Shown here: positions 33,710-45,054 of the stretch, in pieces | Numbering within the stretch: the first letter of the stretch is position 1 | Layout: the number at the start of each line of letters is the position of its first letter | NCBI GenBank assembly: GCA_028023455.1 | Contig: JAQFVV010006238.1 | Span: forward strand, 1,493,478-1,557,477 | Direction: 5' to 3' | Origin: Epiperipatus broadwayi | Lineage: Eukaryota; Onychophora; Udeonychophora; Euonychophora; Peripatidae | Length of the DNA: 64,000 nucleotides | Notes under the pieces: generated by a model | Databases searched by the model: none | What the model was told of the DNA's origin: nothing | The model's input: the letters and a program-made list of their open reading frames with translations, nothing else | Program-made: the position numbers and the translations under genes

Positions 33710-35034
33710 TAAATAAATAAAATATCATTGAAATAAAATTATATTTAAAATTATTTTTTCAATTTTCAAAAGTGAATAAATATGTATTTTTCATCTAGAC
33801 AAAGTGTAAAAAATAAAATCTATCTCAGAATGCAGTATTTGAATGGAAGAAACGTTTTTTTTCCCTATAGTTACACTTGACAAACTAATGTTTACCTCTT
33901 GTTAAAAATGAAATATTAAATGAGAGAAAACTGCAAATTCATTTTAGTCCAGAACAAAAAATTTAAGAGATTGTTTAGAGTTTTTTTTTTTTTTCATATG
34001 TCAAGAGATTGTTTAGAGTTTTAATTGTGTTTATTATCAAGAAATCAAAACTTCTTGATTAATTGAGAGCCCTGAGGCAACTAAATGAATTTGTTATTTT
34101 TGGAAAAAATATATACTTAATGCAAAATAACATACTTTGTATAATGAATCAACAAAAATTAATGTATCAAATTATTTTCATGCCCATTAAAATAGTAATA
34201 ATAATAAATTTAGTTAATATGCTAGCAATTATTATTTAATAATTAAAAGTAGAGAAATTGATTGATTAGATAATTTCATATTTTAATCACTTTTATTAAT
34301 GAATAAGTGGCACTTAAAGAATTACGCACATCATAGAAGGCTTCTATATGAACATAGGTTATTCATTTTCTTAAACTTTTTATATTTATGTTGGGTATTT
34401 ATTCCCCTATTCTTTTTCATATTCGTCTTATATTTAATAATTGGGCATATTGATGAAGTAAAAGGTTTATGGAAATTTATGATGCAGCTGCAATATTTGA
34501 GATACTAGAATAAATTGTGTTAAGAAAATAATCAACTATGGCAAACTACGACATCGATTATTATAGCTTGTATGTAGTATACTTGCATAAGTACATAATC
34601 TGCCTTCAAGCAGAGAATTTAACTTTCATGTATTTAATATTAGATATTTGAGGCTTTCAAACATTTTAGAACTGATGGCAGTGGAGGACAGGTAGATAGT
34701 AAATTCATATAAATGAGTCATCCAACAAACTACATCTTGGAGTAATCAATTTTTTTTTTGTTTTGTTATGTGATAGATACTCATTAAATGTAATTTTTTT
34801 ACTTTCCTATATTTTTGCTATTATACTAAATTATATTCTTGTTTTTTCTAGTGTTGCAATTTTATACCTCTTGTTTGAAAATACTGCAGACAATAGAAAA
34901 ATATTTGTTTCTATGAAAATGTAATTGGAAATATAGCAGATTAATAAACAGCAAATGTATATATTTAGATATATTTAAATTTTCATTCCACTACACATTC
35001 CTGAAATATATGAATGAAAACATCTGAAAAAGTT
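33710..35034. other. AT-rich intergenic DNA, no gene seen
   Basis: A block near 34402-34470 (TATTCTTTTTCATATTCGTC, ATTTAATAATTG, GTAAAAG) recurs near 38677-38740 and may be a small dispersed repeat. A duplicated AAGAGATTGTTTAGAGTTTT lies near 33965 and 34002. The 69-codon plus frame at 34299 covers this repeat and is not convincing as a gene. Confidence 0.4.
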
Positions 35035-35140
35035 AAAAGATATCAAGCGTTGGTGGCCTAGCAGTTAGCATAGCTGCCTTCCAAGCAGCTAGCCAAGGTT
35101 CATTTCCCTGTCAATGCATTTGACATATGAAAAAAAAAGG
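35035..35140 (+). mobile_element. tRNA-derived SINE (family S1)
   Basis: Starts near 35043 with TCAAGCGTTGGTGGCCTAGC, has an intact tRNA-like centre CTGCCTTCCAAGCAGCTAGC and a B box GGTTCATTTCCC near 35096, and ends in GTCAATGCATTTGACATATG plus an A-run. The flanks GATATCAAG and GACTTTCAAG are similar, but the shared TCAAG may be part of the element, so a TSD is not certain. Confidence 0.85.
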
Positions 35141-35429
35141 GAAAAGACTTTCAAGTTGCACATTTCATGTTGAACCAGCATTCATACTGGCTCAGATCTT
35201 AATCTCTTATGTCTGGCTTTAACATTTGTTTAGTATTTATAGATAGCAAATTACTACAGTTTGATTGTCAAAAGTTTCTTCATTCATTACTTTGACAATA
35301 ATCACTTCTGATAAATGCATTAATGATTATTACTAATTTATCAAATTAGGATTATCCCTATCTTAGTTATAAACTTTAAACCCCAGTTAAAAATTTAATG
35401 TTTTTTTTTTTGTTAAAATTACCCATAAT

Positions 35430-35690
35430 CACTTGGAAAGTTTGACACTTGTAAATCAACTTTTAATAATTTACTTGATAAATACAGAACTTATGATAAT
35501 AAGAATATTTGTGGCTGATTGTGATTTGTGCTGATTGAAGAGTATTAGTTTAGCATGAATGTATTTTGATGATCATTTCTCTTTTTCAAATGGCTTTATT
35601 TATATGTTTCAAAAATGTGTGATGGAGTAGAAATTTTACATGTGTCTGAAAAAAGATAAGACACATCGATGAAGTTGAATATGTATTATA
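35430..35690 (+). repeat. Dispersed repeat family F, copy 2
   Basis: Homologous in order to 27180-27420 and, in part, to 49490-49790 (ATCATTTCTCTTTTTCAAATGG, then TATGTTTCAAAAATGTGTGATGG, against similar blocks near 49518). No coding content and no defined ends. Confidence 0.45.
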
Positions 35691-36160
35691 ACGAACCCGC
35701 TACCCCAAAGTTGATGGTGCCAGATATACCGGAACCACAGGGTACACCATACAGCGACATGAATATGGCTAAGTAGTTGGATGATTTGAATGAAATGTGT
35801 CAACCCACTTACAACAAGTCATATCCCAAATTCCTTATTCAATGACACATTTGGGTGCATCAGATGTTACTGAATCAGCAATGGCATATAATAAAGGGAG
35901 CGCATCTCACTACTGTCAGACCTAGGCCTTCAAATAGGATGCTAAAGATGACACAATGAAATGCCCAGTTCCAAGTCACATCTACTTTCAATATACTAAC
36001 GCATAATTTACTAACAATATTTCGATGTAACTTAGACCAGTGCATATTCATTACATCTTCCTTTTTAGGCCCCATTACACCACAGAATCCAAACTCAGGG
36101 AGTTCTTGCAGTCAGCTCTCTTCAGGGTGGACCTACTCAATTATAAACCAAATATGCCTA
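35683..36160 (+). pseudogene. Unidentified degraded coding-like island
   Basis: G+C content rises sharply here. From ATG at 35685 one frame reads MYYNEPATPKLMVPDIPEPQ then GTPYSDMNMAK, a TAG, LDDLNEMCQPTYNKSYPKFL and a stop. After a shift, a second frame reads THLGASDVTESAMAYNKGSA, SHYCQT, TAG, AFK, TAG, DAKDDTMKCPVPSHIYFQYT. Most interrupting codons are TAG, as expected from CAG (Gln) decaying by C-to-T. The composition (proline, acidic and polar residues) is unlike the FIKNY-rich chance frames elsewhere. I do not recognise the family. It may be a processed pseudogene, part of a transposon, or badly decayed exons. The minus-strand frame 35875-36075 is probably its shadow. Confidence 0.4.
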
Positions 36161-36210
36161 TATATAAGCATAGATATAGAAAAATACTGATGATGATCGA
36201 TTATTTATAA

Positions 36211-36345
36211 TAGCAATACATAATGATGATGATGATCACCAAACCTTTAATGATATAAATTCATAATAATGATGGTGATGATCAAACATCTAGTGATATA
36301 AATGCATGATGATGATGGTGATGACCAAACAGAGATCAGATTGAT
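36211..36345. repeat. Minisatellite, about 3 units of ~44 bp
   Basis: Units built on ATGATGATGATGGTGATGA, CCAAAC and TAGTGATATAAATGC repeat about three times (starts near 36220, 36262, 36305). Confidence 0.7.
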
Positions 36346-36349
36346 TTAA

Positions 36350-36790
36350 ACAACTTAATTTATTAACAACATATAAAATAAATATTTACAAACAAAAAAT
36401 AATAAAAATAGTTAAATATTCAGTTATCAAGAATGGTTTTTCTATCATCTTGATGGCTTCATACAACAGAAACAAAATAATCTGAAGTATATTATATACA
36501 AAATTATATCATATGATTTCATTAAATATATACATAAAAAAGAAAAGAAAAAGAAAAGCAAAATGATAGTTCACTAATTCTTAAAACTACCCCATTAATG
36601 TAATTATTAAAATATTGTTAGGCTAGGGTAAATAAATTTATAACTATTTTTTTATTAAAATATATATATATAGCCCTACTCCCATCGATGTGTATGTGTA
36701 CGTCATAGTAGAAATTAATGATAGATACAAAGAAAGACTTTTTACTCAGTGGGTTAATTATGCATTCAGAAATAAACAAAATTACAAGTA
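36350..36790. other. AT-rich intergenic DNA, no gene seen
   Basis: No supported gene. Confidence 0.45.
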
Positions 36791-36792
36791 AA

Positions 36793-36868
36793 TATTATTA
36801 AAATTGATTAGTAACAAAAGAAAAATTTTATATTATTAAAATTGATTAGTAACAAAAGAAAAATTTTG
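36793..36868. repeat. Perfect 38 bp tandem duplication
   Basis: TATTATTAAAATTGATTAGT plus 18 further bases is repeated head to tail (36793-36830 and 36831-36868), identical except possibly at the last base. Recent slippage or a repair duplication. Confidence 0.9.
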
Positions 36869-36869
36869 T

Positions 36870-38180
36870 TGTCCTAAAATTTTTGCCCTCAGTGTTAAAT
36901 ATATAAAAACCTTACTTGAGATAAGGTCACCTTGATGGATTAATGTTGACTTCTAGAGGAATCTAAAAATTTACTTTTATTAAAAAAATAATGCATATTA
37001 ATTGAAGAGGATTCCTTTCTTAATTTACATCAAAATGACATTTCTCCATCAACTGGTTCCATTTTTAAATTGCAGGTGATCGAATTTGAAAAATGAATTT
37101 TAAACACAATAAAAAAAAAATACAATATATAAACTTTCAAATAAAAATGAAAAAAGCAAAAAAAATCATCACATGAATTAAATATATAATTTATCTTGAG
37201 TAAAGCAAGCATTCAGTCCAAAAAAATGTCAATATCCATGGCTAACATTCCTGTTCACCAACTCTGTTGTTGTTATTTATATATTTCATGCTCCTTGATT
37301 GAAACACACACATGAAATATCTCTCCTGACCGTATATAAATCCATGGAAAATGACTGCACACCAGCGTTCTATCTTGATGGAAAATTTTATAATTTCATA
37401 ATTCCATAATTAAACAATGTCGTAGAAGTTAGCTGGAAAGATCCACAGCATTGGCTTTCTACCCCAAATACGTCATAATGTTTCTTTTATTATGAACTAT
37501 ATTTATAACTTGGCTTAATTATATATAAAAATAGCTTTTAAAAACAACAGTTAATTTTTAGTAATTTCAGATTTCCTTTGCATTATTACTATTATAATGA
37601 AATTTATCTTGCAGAATAACTTAAGTCACTAGTTCATTCCTATTAATTTGAAATTAAAGTTTAACTTCTTGAAACTACAAATATTAAATTTTTTTACTGT
37701 ATTTTTTTTAAAATGCCAAATAATTTTTTTCTTTTTTTAAAATAAATAAAAACTTAACTTTTTCTGCTGTCCATTCAATTCCAGTTTTTTCCAAATCAAG
37801 AACGCTGCTCTCTGTCGATTTAATTGTAGATTCTTCCAGTCAAGAGAGATGCTGTCTTGTCACATGCTTTCTAAAAAACCTATTATTACAACTTGATAAA
37901 AAAAAAAAAATCAAATCATAAAATATTATTTTTATTTAATTTTCATTATTCCAAACTCGATCATTTCTCAACAATTTTGACCTCATATAATTTTTTTTAT
38001 CTTTAATTATGTCCGTTCCATAAGTTAGTCAATTAGTATTTTTATTTAATGAAATTAAATGAATAAGAGAAAAATAATTAATTTCTACCAATAGACAAAC
38101 AGATTAATTTATATGCATATATATTTCATGTGCATAGCAAATTTGTTTGCTTTCTCACTATAGACAAAAAAAAATTTCTC
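36870..38180. other. AT-rich intergenic DNA, no gene seen
   Basis: Nothing supported on either strand. Confidence 0.45.
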
Positions 38181-38336
38181 AAACATACCAGTTTATCTGT
38201 TTGTTTATATATGGATATACTACATTTGTATAAGCAAGTATATAAGATATTTTATTTCAAACACATTAGTTTATCTGTATGTTTATATATGGATATACTA
38301 CATTTGTATAAGCAAGTATATAAGATATTTTATTTG
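38181..38336. repeat. Tandem duplication, 78 bp unit, two copies
   Basis: The unit with TTTATATATGGATATACTAC and AGCAAGTATATAAGATATTT occurs at 38181-38258 and 38259-38336 with very few differences. The 98-codon frame over it (38130-38426) repeats HTSLSVCLYMDILHLYKQVY-like text for this reason only and is not a gene. Confidence 0.85.
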
Positions 38337-38754
38337 CCTACACTTGATCTGAATTCAAACACTGGGAAAGAAATTGGGACAGGTGTGAAGGCTAGATGTA
38401 GGCCATCTCTTACAGTATATATTTAATTAAAAAAATAGATAAATGAATCTTTATCTGAGGTTTAAAATTTATATCTTAATGTATATTTTAGTACATCATT
38501 TGTAATAATCATCAGTATATTTATCTCAAATTGTTGATGTCAAAGTTGTGAGTGTGTATATATATATGTATATTTATGGCAAATTCTTTAATATTATTAA
38601 ACAATTTATAAGTAGCAGTGATAAAACTAATTTTCCAATTCTCAGTTTCTATATATAGAATGATAGATTATTCATCCATTCTTTTTCATATTCGTTGTAT
38701 ATTTAATAATTGTGTGTTTTAAGAAAGTAAAAGATATTTAATTTTTCCTTTCAA

Positions 38755-38815
38755 AACAAGCAGTTGTCCCGGGTTCGCTTCCTGGCTGATGCTTTGACAC
38801 ATGAAAAAAAAACAT
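38755..38815 (+). mobile_element. 5'-truncated SINE (family S1)
   Basis: Only the 3' half remains: CAAGCAGTTGTCCCGGGTTC, an intact B box (GGGTTCGCTTCC), and CTGATGCTTTGACACATG with an A-run. Confidence 0.8.
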
Positions 38816-39790
38816 TAGTGTTTTTTTTTTTTTTGTAAGAGTTATTTTAACAACAAAAATTATATTTTACTTTATAGTTTTTTTTTTATCTAGAAGGAGG
38901 TATTGAAAAAAATTGTAATATTTAGATAAAATACTGAAGAACTAGAAAAAAAATAAGTTAAATAAAATCATATATTATGATGATTACTATTAAATATTAA
39001 AATAATATTTTACTACACTTTTTATTCTCATATTATTCTAAATTAAAAATGATATAAGAACATGACTTCTAGATTTAGTTCTTAATATATATATATTCTC
39101 TTTCTCTCTTTATATACATAAATCAAATATCCATTATACATTAATTATTGTAATAACTAATTAATTCAAAATGCTTATGTAAATAATTGAAAGTATTTCT
39201 GCGTTTTATAATGGTTTCATGAATATTTATTGTTACTTTAAATATGTTATTGTTTTATTTAATATTATTGTGTTATATAATTTTGTTTACATATAAGTAG
39301 ATATACTAATTAGATTGACAACTTAATGTTGTTTTATTGAACACGTGAAAGGAAAAAGTTTATATTTACATATAATATGTAGATATGCATATTTATGTAT
39401 TTCAAATTTTGAACTCCTTCCCCCCTCCCAGAATAAAACATATAATTTTTTAAAAAAAATTAAAATTCTGTTCTGTAAAGTACAGTAGTTTAATAAATCA
39501 ATATTAGTTTATTGTAAATACCGAATTTTAAGATGTAATTGAAGAAGATTAGAACACAGATTATCCTAATATATACTGAGCACTGATTATATATATATAT
39601 ATTAACGTTTTTCGTATTACTAGGCCTTTACACGCTAATATAAACTGCGCGTGAGTTGATCAAGCTATGTCAAAAAAGAAGAAAGTTGTATTTCTATTCT
39701 AAAAACACAGCTATTTTTCCTGATCAACTTCAGCCTATTAATTGTTACGAATTGTGCTATTGACAAAATCAACTTTTAATTTTATTTAAT
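38816..39790. other. AT-rich intergenic DNA, no gene seen
   Basis: No supported gene. TA-rich microsatellite near 39585-39602. Confidence 0.45.
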
Positions 39791-39855
39791 ATGGGCGCCA
39801 GAATTCCTAAGAATCCGCTGAAATATGTCGCCAGCACCTCTCGCAAGTTGTAAAA
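39790..39855 (-). other. Possible LTR-retrotransposon primer binding site region
   Basis: On the minus strand a short GC-richer block contains CTGGCGACATATTTC and then CTGGCGCCCATATTAAA. TGGCGCC is a common start of tRNA primer binding sites just inside 5' LTRs of Ty3/Gypsy elements. It lies about 800 bp downstream of the TATA-type block at 40600, in the right orientation. Only eight bases fit a primer site and there is no second LTR, so this is speculative. Confidence 0.25.
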
Positions 39856-40329
39856 CAAAAAAAAATAAAAAGATTTTTATTATATTTTTTTTTTAAGGGG
39901 CGGTAATTCTACCGTAATGAGAATTAATGATTTTTTACGATTATTAGTCCTGGGCGTATTGAAACATATTGACAAAGGTAACTTACGTTTAAATCTTATT
40001 ACACTAAAAATAAATTTAATAATAAAAAATAATAACTATTATTAATAATGCACAAATGAGAATTGATATTAGAAATATTTTTAATTTTGACAAACTAAAA
40101 TACTTCATGTTAAGTAGCTAATTAATACCTTGGAGAGAACACATTTAATTCAGGTGGGAAATATCCAGAAAATATAAATATCAGTTAAAATAAACAAAAA
40201 GTTCTTGGTTAAATAAGAGTCTCTCATATAGAAAAATTAAAGTCACTATCGGGATTCTTTTATATGTATATTTTTACGAGTAGTTTTAAATAGTTAACTT
40301 TGTCACAATCAGGATAATTATTCTTACCG

Positions 40330-40565
40330 GTAAGTTTCATGAATTCAGTAGTAGATAACTATGCATAGTTTTTTGGTTATAATGAGCTCGGCCTTTTGGT
40401 TATTGCTTGATCTTGTGGTCCATTTCCCCAGTCGGTCACGAAGGCTTTTCCTAGTGTACATCATTAGGTCCGATGTCTTCAGAAGCTCCGGTTCACTGCG
40501 ACATGCCGAATTCCTTCAGCGAAGAGCGATCTTGGATATATTAATGTTATCCAAGACCAACTAGA
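40330..40565 (-). other. GC-richer transcribed-looking block downstream of TATA box
   Basis: On the minus strand, downstream of the TATA box at 40606, this block is richer in G+C and ends at a splice-donor-like ACCG|GTAAGAAT near 40329. A short minus-strand frame (MMYTRKSLRDRLGKWTTRSS and onward) begins near 40467. The plus-strand 67-codon frame (40361-40564) is probably the shadow. It may be R/U5 of an LTR or the first exon of a host gene; the sequence does not decide. Confidence 0.3.
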
Positions 40566-40599
40566 GAAACAAAACGAACAAGACGTTCCTTCAACCAGA

Positions 40600-40650
40600 T
40601 CCCTCCCTTTTATATCCAGTTTTCAGGACTTCTGCGCATGCTAGTACCAT
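40600..40650 (-). promoter_or_regulatory. TATA-type core promoter candidate, minus strand
   Basis: On the minus strand: GCATGCGCAG (an NRF-1-like element, 40630-40640), then ACTGGATATAAAAGGGAGGG with a canonical TATAAAAGG at 40606-40613 (plus-strand coordinates). The expected start would lie near 40575-40580. This is the only place in the window where an upstream GC element, a TATA box and a GC-richer downstream block occur together. Either an LTR promoter or a host promoter. Confidence 0.45.
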
Positions 40651-41034
40651 GCCTTTTTAATCTTATCCAGTCTTTATAAATTTTATGTAATAAAGTCTTT
40701 ATTTTCTTCAAGTTTTCGGCCATCTTTAATTAATTTGAGTATTTCTACTTTCTGCTTATCTTTTTTTTACTTGCTTTTGGAATTCTTTTGTTCTCTCCAA
40801 TTACTGTTATTACTAATCACATAAAAAAAAATAAGAAGAATAATTCAACCCTCATTTTACGTTTTTTTTTTTTTTAAAAAAAATTACTCAACAAAATTTT
40901 AAATCCACTTTTATCTTTTAGTTTTTTTTTTACCCAATGCCAATATATTTGTAACGTATATAAATAAACGTTACAATATATATATGTGGGAGATGATGGT
41001 CTGAATCAACTGATGAATGCTGGTTCAATGCGAA

Positions 41035-41160
41035 ATAAGTATACTGGAGATCATTTGTTTTTTTACATGTATGTGATCATGTGAATCGGTTATATAAGAT
41101 GGAGTGGATAGCTGAAGGAACCTTAAAAGTCTACGTTCAAATTCCCTTTAAGTGGTTTAA
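41035..41160 (+). mobile_element. Putative tRNA-like SINE (family S3), copy 2
   Basis: Matches 30640-30790: ACATGTATGTGATCATGTG, AATCGGTTATATAAGATGGA, then AAAAGTCTACGTTCAAATTC with a B-box-like GTTCAAATTCC near 41134. The match extends upstream to AACTGATGAATGCTGGTTCA (41008). A TA run follows at 41168-41179. Confidence 0.5.
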
Positions 41161-41179
41161 AAGATAATATATATATATT

Positions 41180-42798
41180 TAAAATAGTTGAGTACACTCT
41201 TGCATTTATAATGATATACCTTGATGACCATCATTGTCAGTCATACTTATTTAGGATTTATTGCAGACTTTGTTTTTCAGAAGGTTTTATTTTCAGTAGC
41301 CTACCTCGAAACATTATTGTAACCATTCAATCTCATAATTTTTTTTTTTTTTCTATAGTATTATACTGATGCAAATATAGGTTCTAGTTAATTCCCATTT
41401 CTGTGTGTTTATTGAATGATCATAAATAAAAAATATTTAAAGCACATTAATTTAAAATCTTTTAATCATGTAGCTGAGAATTTTCCAAGTAAGCTTAAGG
41501 TCTTATTAGATAGTCAGTCAGTCTATAGCCAATTCCGTTAAGCTTGAAATATTAATTGATAAATGGTATCTATATATCTTTAGATAAAATGTAAAACTGA
41601 ATTGGTTAAGATGAATGGCAATTCATTGACTAACCATAAAACACAAGCCTAATTGTAATAGAAACAATCTTCATCATTGATTAGAGAAAATCCATACATC
41701 TATTAGTGTTTTACATCGACTGACATTACTATTAGTGTTTCATTTTTAGATATGTTTTGAGAGCATTATTATTATTTTTTAATTGCTACAACAGTTTATT
41801 AATTCCATTTCTTTGTGAATATTTCTTCCACAAACACATTTCATTTTGCAGCTGCCAGTCTGTAGATGAAGTGGACAAAATGTAGAATATAACTAAATGA
41901 TTAGTTAGAGGGTTGTGCGATTTTCAAGCACCAGAAATTGTAAACATTCAGGGACTATTAGTTCTCGAATTTCTTACGCAACCTATGTACTAAATTGCAT
42001 AAGGCATTGGAAGAGTTAATCTATATTGTTTGGTGCAATGATCGTGAAGTTCAAAATTTATTTATGGCTCAAGTTGTCACTTCCGGCACTCAGTTTTTTT
42101 CATTACTAAGAGAGCATTAGAAATAGAAATATATGAAATGGAGGAATAAACAGCTTTTTAGATAGCTAGAAAAATAGATAATGAATAATTTTTTTTTAAA
42201 ATCGATATAAACCTATTTAAAATATCTTCCCATAGTAGTTGTGAAATAAATCAAATAATCTCTTTTCAAAGTTATTATAAGGAAAATTAATAAAGTCGTC
42301 TTTGATTTCCAAGTCTCTCTTCTCTTTCTAAAAAAAAAAATAATGTGAATACAGTTTACTTTTTCTCTCGTACGTATGATTGTGTAAGTACGGTTTCCGA
42401 ATTAGTTGAGAGTTAAACTATTCACAATAGTTTCACAGGTAGGATAAAGTCTGTATTTTTATTGAAATTGGATTGCTTATATGATATTCATAAATTAGTT
42501 CAACAATCCAGTTATCGAAAGAGAGAGAAAAAAAATTCTCTTTATACTATTACTTTTTTATTATAATATCTGTATTTAATTAGTTCCAATAGAAATATAA
42601 CACGTAAGCTATATATATATTCTACTCATTAAAAAATTATCTGTGTATGCTGATTACCAGCATGCATTTGGATCGCTTCTTGATGAGTAGATGCTGTAAA
42701 TTTTTATTATAATCCATGTAGTTAGACATCCAATTATTAATCATTATATAGGTTTTTAGTCATTATTAACTGGAGGGTAAAGATCCAATTAATTTTTA
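41180..42798. other. AT-rich intergenic DNA, no gene seen
   Basis: Only a short tRNA-like scrap (ATGGCTCAAGTTGTCACTTC near 42062) similar to that at 20939. Nothing coding. Confidence 0.45.
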
Positions 42799-42903
42799 AT
42801 GGTGAATAAGTTTGATGCATTTATCATAAATCAAAATTACAATTGCGATATGATACAGAGAGGGGATACAGTTACCTATCAATTCTTGTCTATTATTTAT
42901 GCC

Positions 42904-43188
<285 letters not shown>

Positions 43189-43199
43189 CTATATATATT

Positions 43200-44430
43200 A
43201 AAATGGTGATAAAGAAGATATTAGAAATTACAGACTTAATCAGTCTTTTATCAGTTTTATACAAAATTTTTACCAAGATAATTACAACTTTTCTATTGAT
43301 TTCAACCAACCAAAGGAACAAGCTGGATTTAAAAATAGTTTTAGTACAGTAAATCATATCCAAGTATTGAGAAAAGTTATAGAAAGAACCAATGAATATG
43401 CATTGCCATTATGCTTTGGATTTGTAGATTATGAAAAAGCATTTGATTCTATAAGTATTTTTTCAGTGATTAAAGCATTGGATCATCAAGATATAGACCC
43501 AAGATATTGTCATATTTTGAAGAATATATATAAAAATGCAGCAGTAACAATGGGTGACTCCATATCTCCAAAACTTTTTACAGCAGTGTTGCAAGAAGTA
43601 TTTTGTAGATTAAAATGAGAAGCTAAAGGAATTAAAGTAAATGAGATTATTTAAGTCATTTAGATTTTGCAGATAATGTAGTTGTTTTTTAAAATAATGC
43701 TTCAAAACTTTCAGGAAATATTGCAAGAGTTATCAGATGAAAGTAAGAAAGTAGGACTAAAGGTAAATGTTAAAAAGACTAAAGTAGTGTTCAATGGAAT
43801 TCTCAGAAGATGAAAATAAAGATTTGTGATGAGTTAGAAGTTAACAACTACAATATCTTGGTCAGATTATTACTAAAGATGGAAACATAATGGATGAAAT
43901 TAATCATAGAATTAAACTTGGTTGAAGTGCTTTTGTTAGAAATAACTTAATAAAATAACAATATTAAAAGGAAATATGTCTCTATGTTTGAAAAGGAAGG
44001 TATTTAATGTGTTTTACCAGTTTTAATTATGGATGTGAGACTTGGACACTTAATACAAGAGCAGTACAGAGACTTCAGATGATCCAAAGATATATTGAGA
44101 GATGCATGTTAGTAGTAACTAGAAGAGGTTGAAAACAAATTACATCAGTGAAAGAACAACAGGTATTACTGATATCATTGAAAGAATTAAAAGACTGATG
44201 TGGAGTTGGCTGGACATTTTACTAGAAGAGATGATAACAGATGAACAGTTGAAATAGTAAACTGGATTCCAAGAGATTGTAAAAGACCTAGAAAGAGACC
44301 ACATGTGAGGTGAATGGATGTGAAATAAGAAAGTGTATAGGGATGATGTAGAGACGAGAGACTAGAAATCGGAGAAGTTGGATTGAATTTGGAGAGTCAT
44401 TCATCCTGCAGTGGATCAATAGTGATTGAT
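43200..44430 (+). pseudogene. RTE-type LINE reverse transcriptase, best copy, 5' truncated
   Basis: Order of motifs: NYRLISLLSVLYKIFTKIIT (43225-43290; NYRPISLLS in active relatives), QPKEQAGFKNSFSTVNHIQV across a frameshift near 43310-43365, then LCFGFVDYEKAFDSI (43410-43455; catalytic motif A with D), MGDSISPKLF (43550), HLDFADNVVVF (43655-43690; motif C, ADD changed to ADN), YNYNILGQIITKDG-like text near 43840, a CETWTL block near 44040, and the C-terminal RRDDNRWTVEIVNWIPRDCK block (44225-44285) to a stop near 44428. The 3' end has a degenerate GATGATGG tail. The endonuclease and N-terminus are missing; the left edge abuts the microsatellite. It copied itself by target-primed reverse transcription when active. 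At least four frameshifts or stops make it dead. Confidence 0.88.
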
Positions 44431-44439
44431 GATGGTGCT

Positions 44440-45039
44440 ATATATATATATATATGTAAGAGATATTCTTCAACTTCATCTGTGTGTAATTAATAATACT
44501 GTTGGAGCAACATTTTGACTGGATTGAATCTTCCATCATGGCAAAAATAGGAATATTGAAATGGGGGTGACTGTAAATGAGAACATTGATATAATAACAA
44601 CAGATTTTCCAATTAAGAAACTTTAAAAATTATTTTTAAAATGGAAATAAATTTACATATGTCATCATCATGTTAATACGGTCTAGTTCTTCTTAAGGAT
44701 CTCAATGACTCCTTTGATTTTTCTTTGGTGATCTCTGCATTTGAATACAATCTTGATATTTGAAAAATATGTATTATGATCAGTATTTATAACACAGAGA
44801 GAAGGTGATAATAATAATGATGTGCTACTTTACTTCATTAGTACATTCATATCTCCTAGCACTGACCTAGTATGAGTGTGTTGGTGTGATGTGATGAAGA
44901 GAGAAACGGGATTGAAATCTTCATCTTAATGATATAAATATATTTGAATTTTTTAAATATGTGCTTATTACTCATCAATGTCATTTTTCACTATTGGCAG
45001 ACAACCACCTGATAAAATGTCTCCAATAGTTTTTCAAAA
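44440..45039. other. AT-rich intergenic DNA, no gene seen
   Basis: A TA microsatellite at 44440-44456 closes the RTE insertion. Nothing coding follows. Confidence 0.45.
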
Positions 45040-45054
45040 TATCTGCTATGAGTC
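45040..45054. repeat. Left TSD, 15 bp
   Basis: TATCTGCTATGAGTC, repeated exactly at 45365-45379. Confidence 0.85.

Noticed and set aside
38130-38426. 98-codon ORF with an internal protein repeat
   Set aside because: The protein repeat is caused by a 78 bp DNA tandem duplication; no sign of coding selection.
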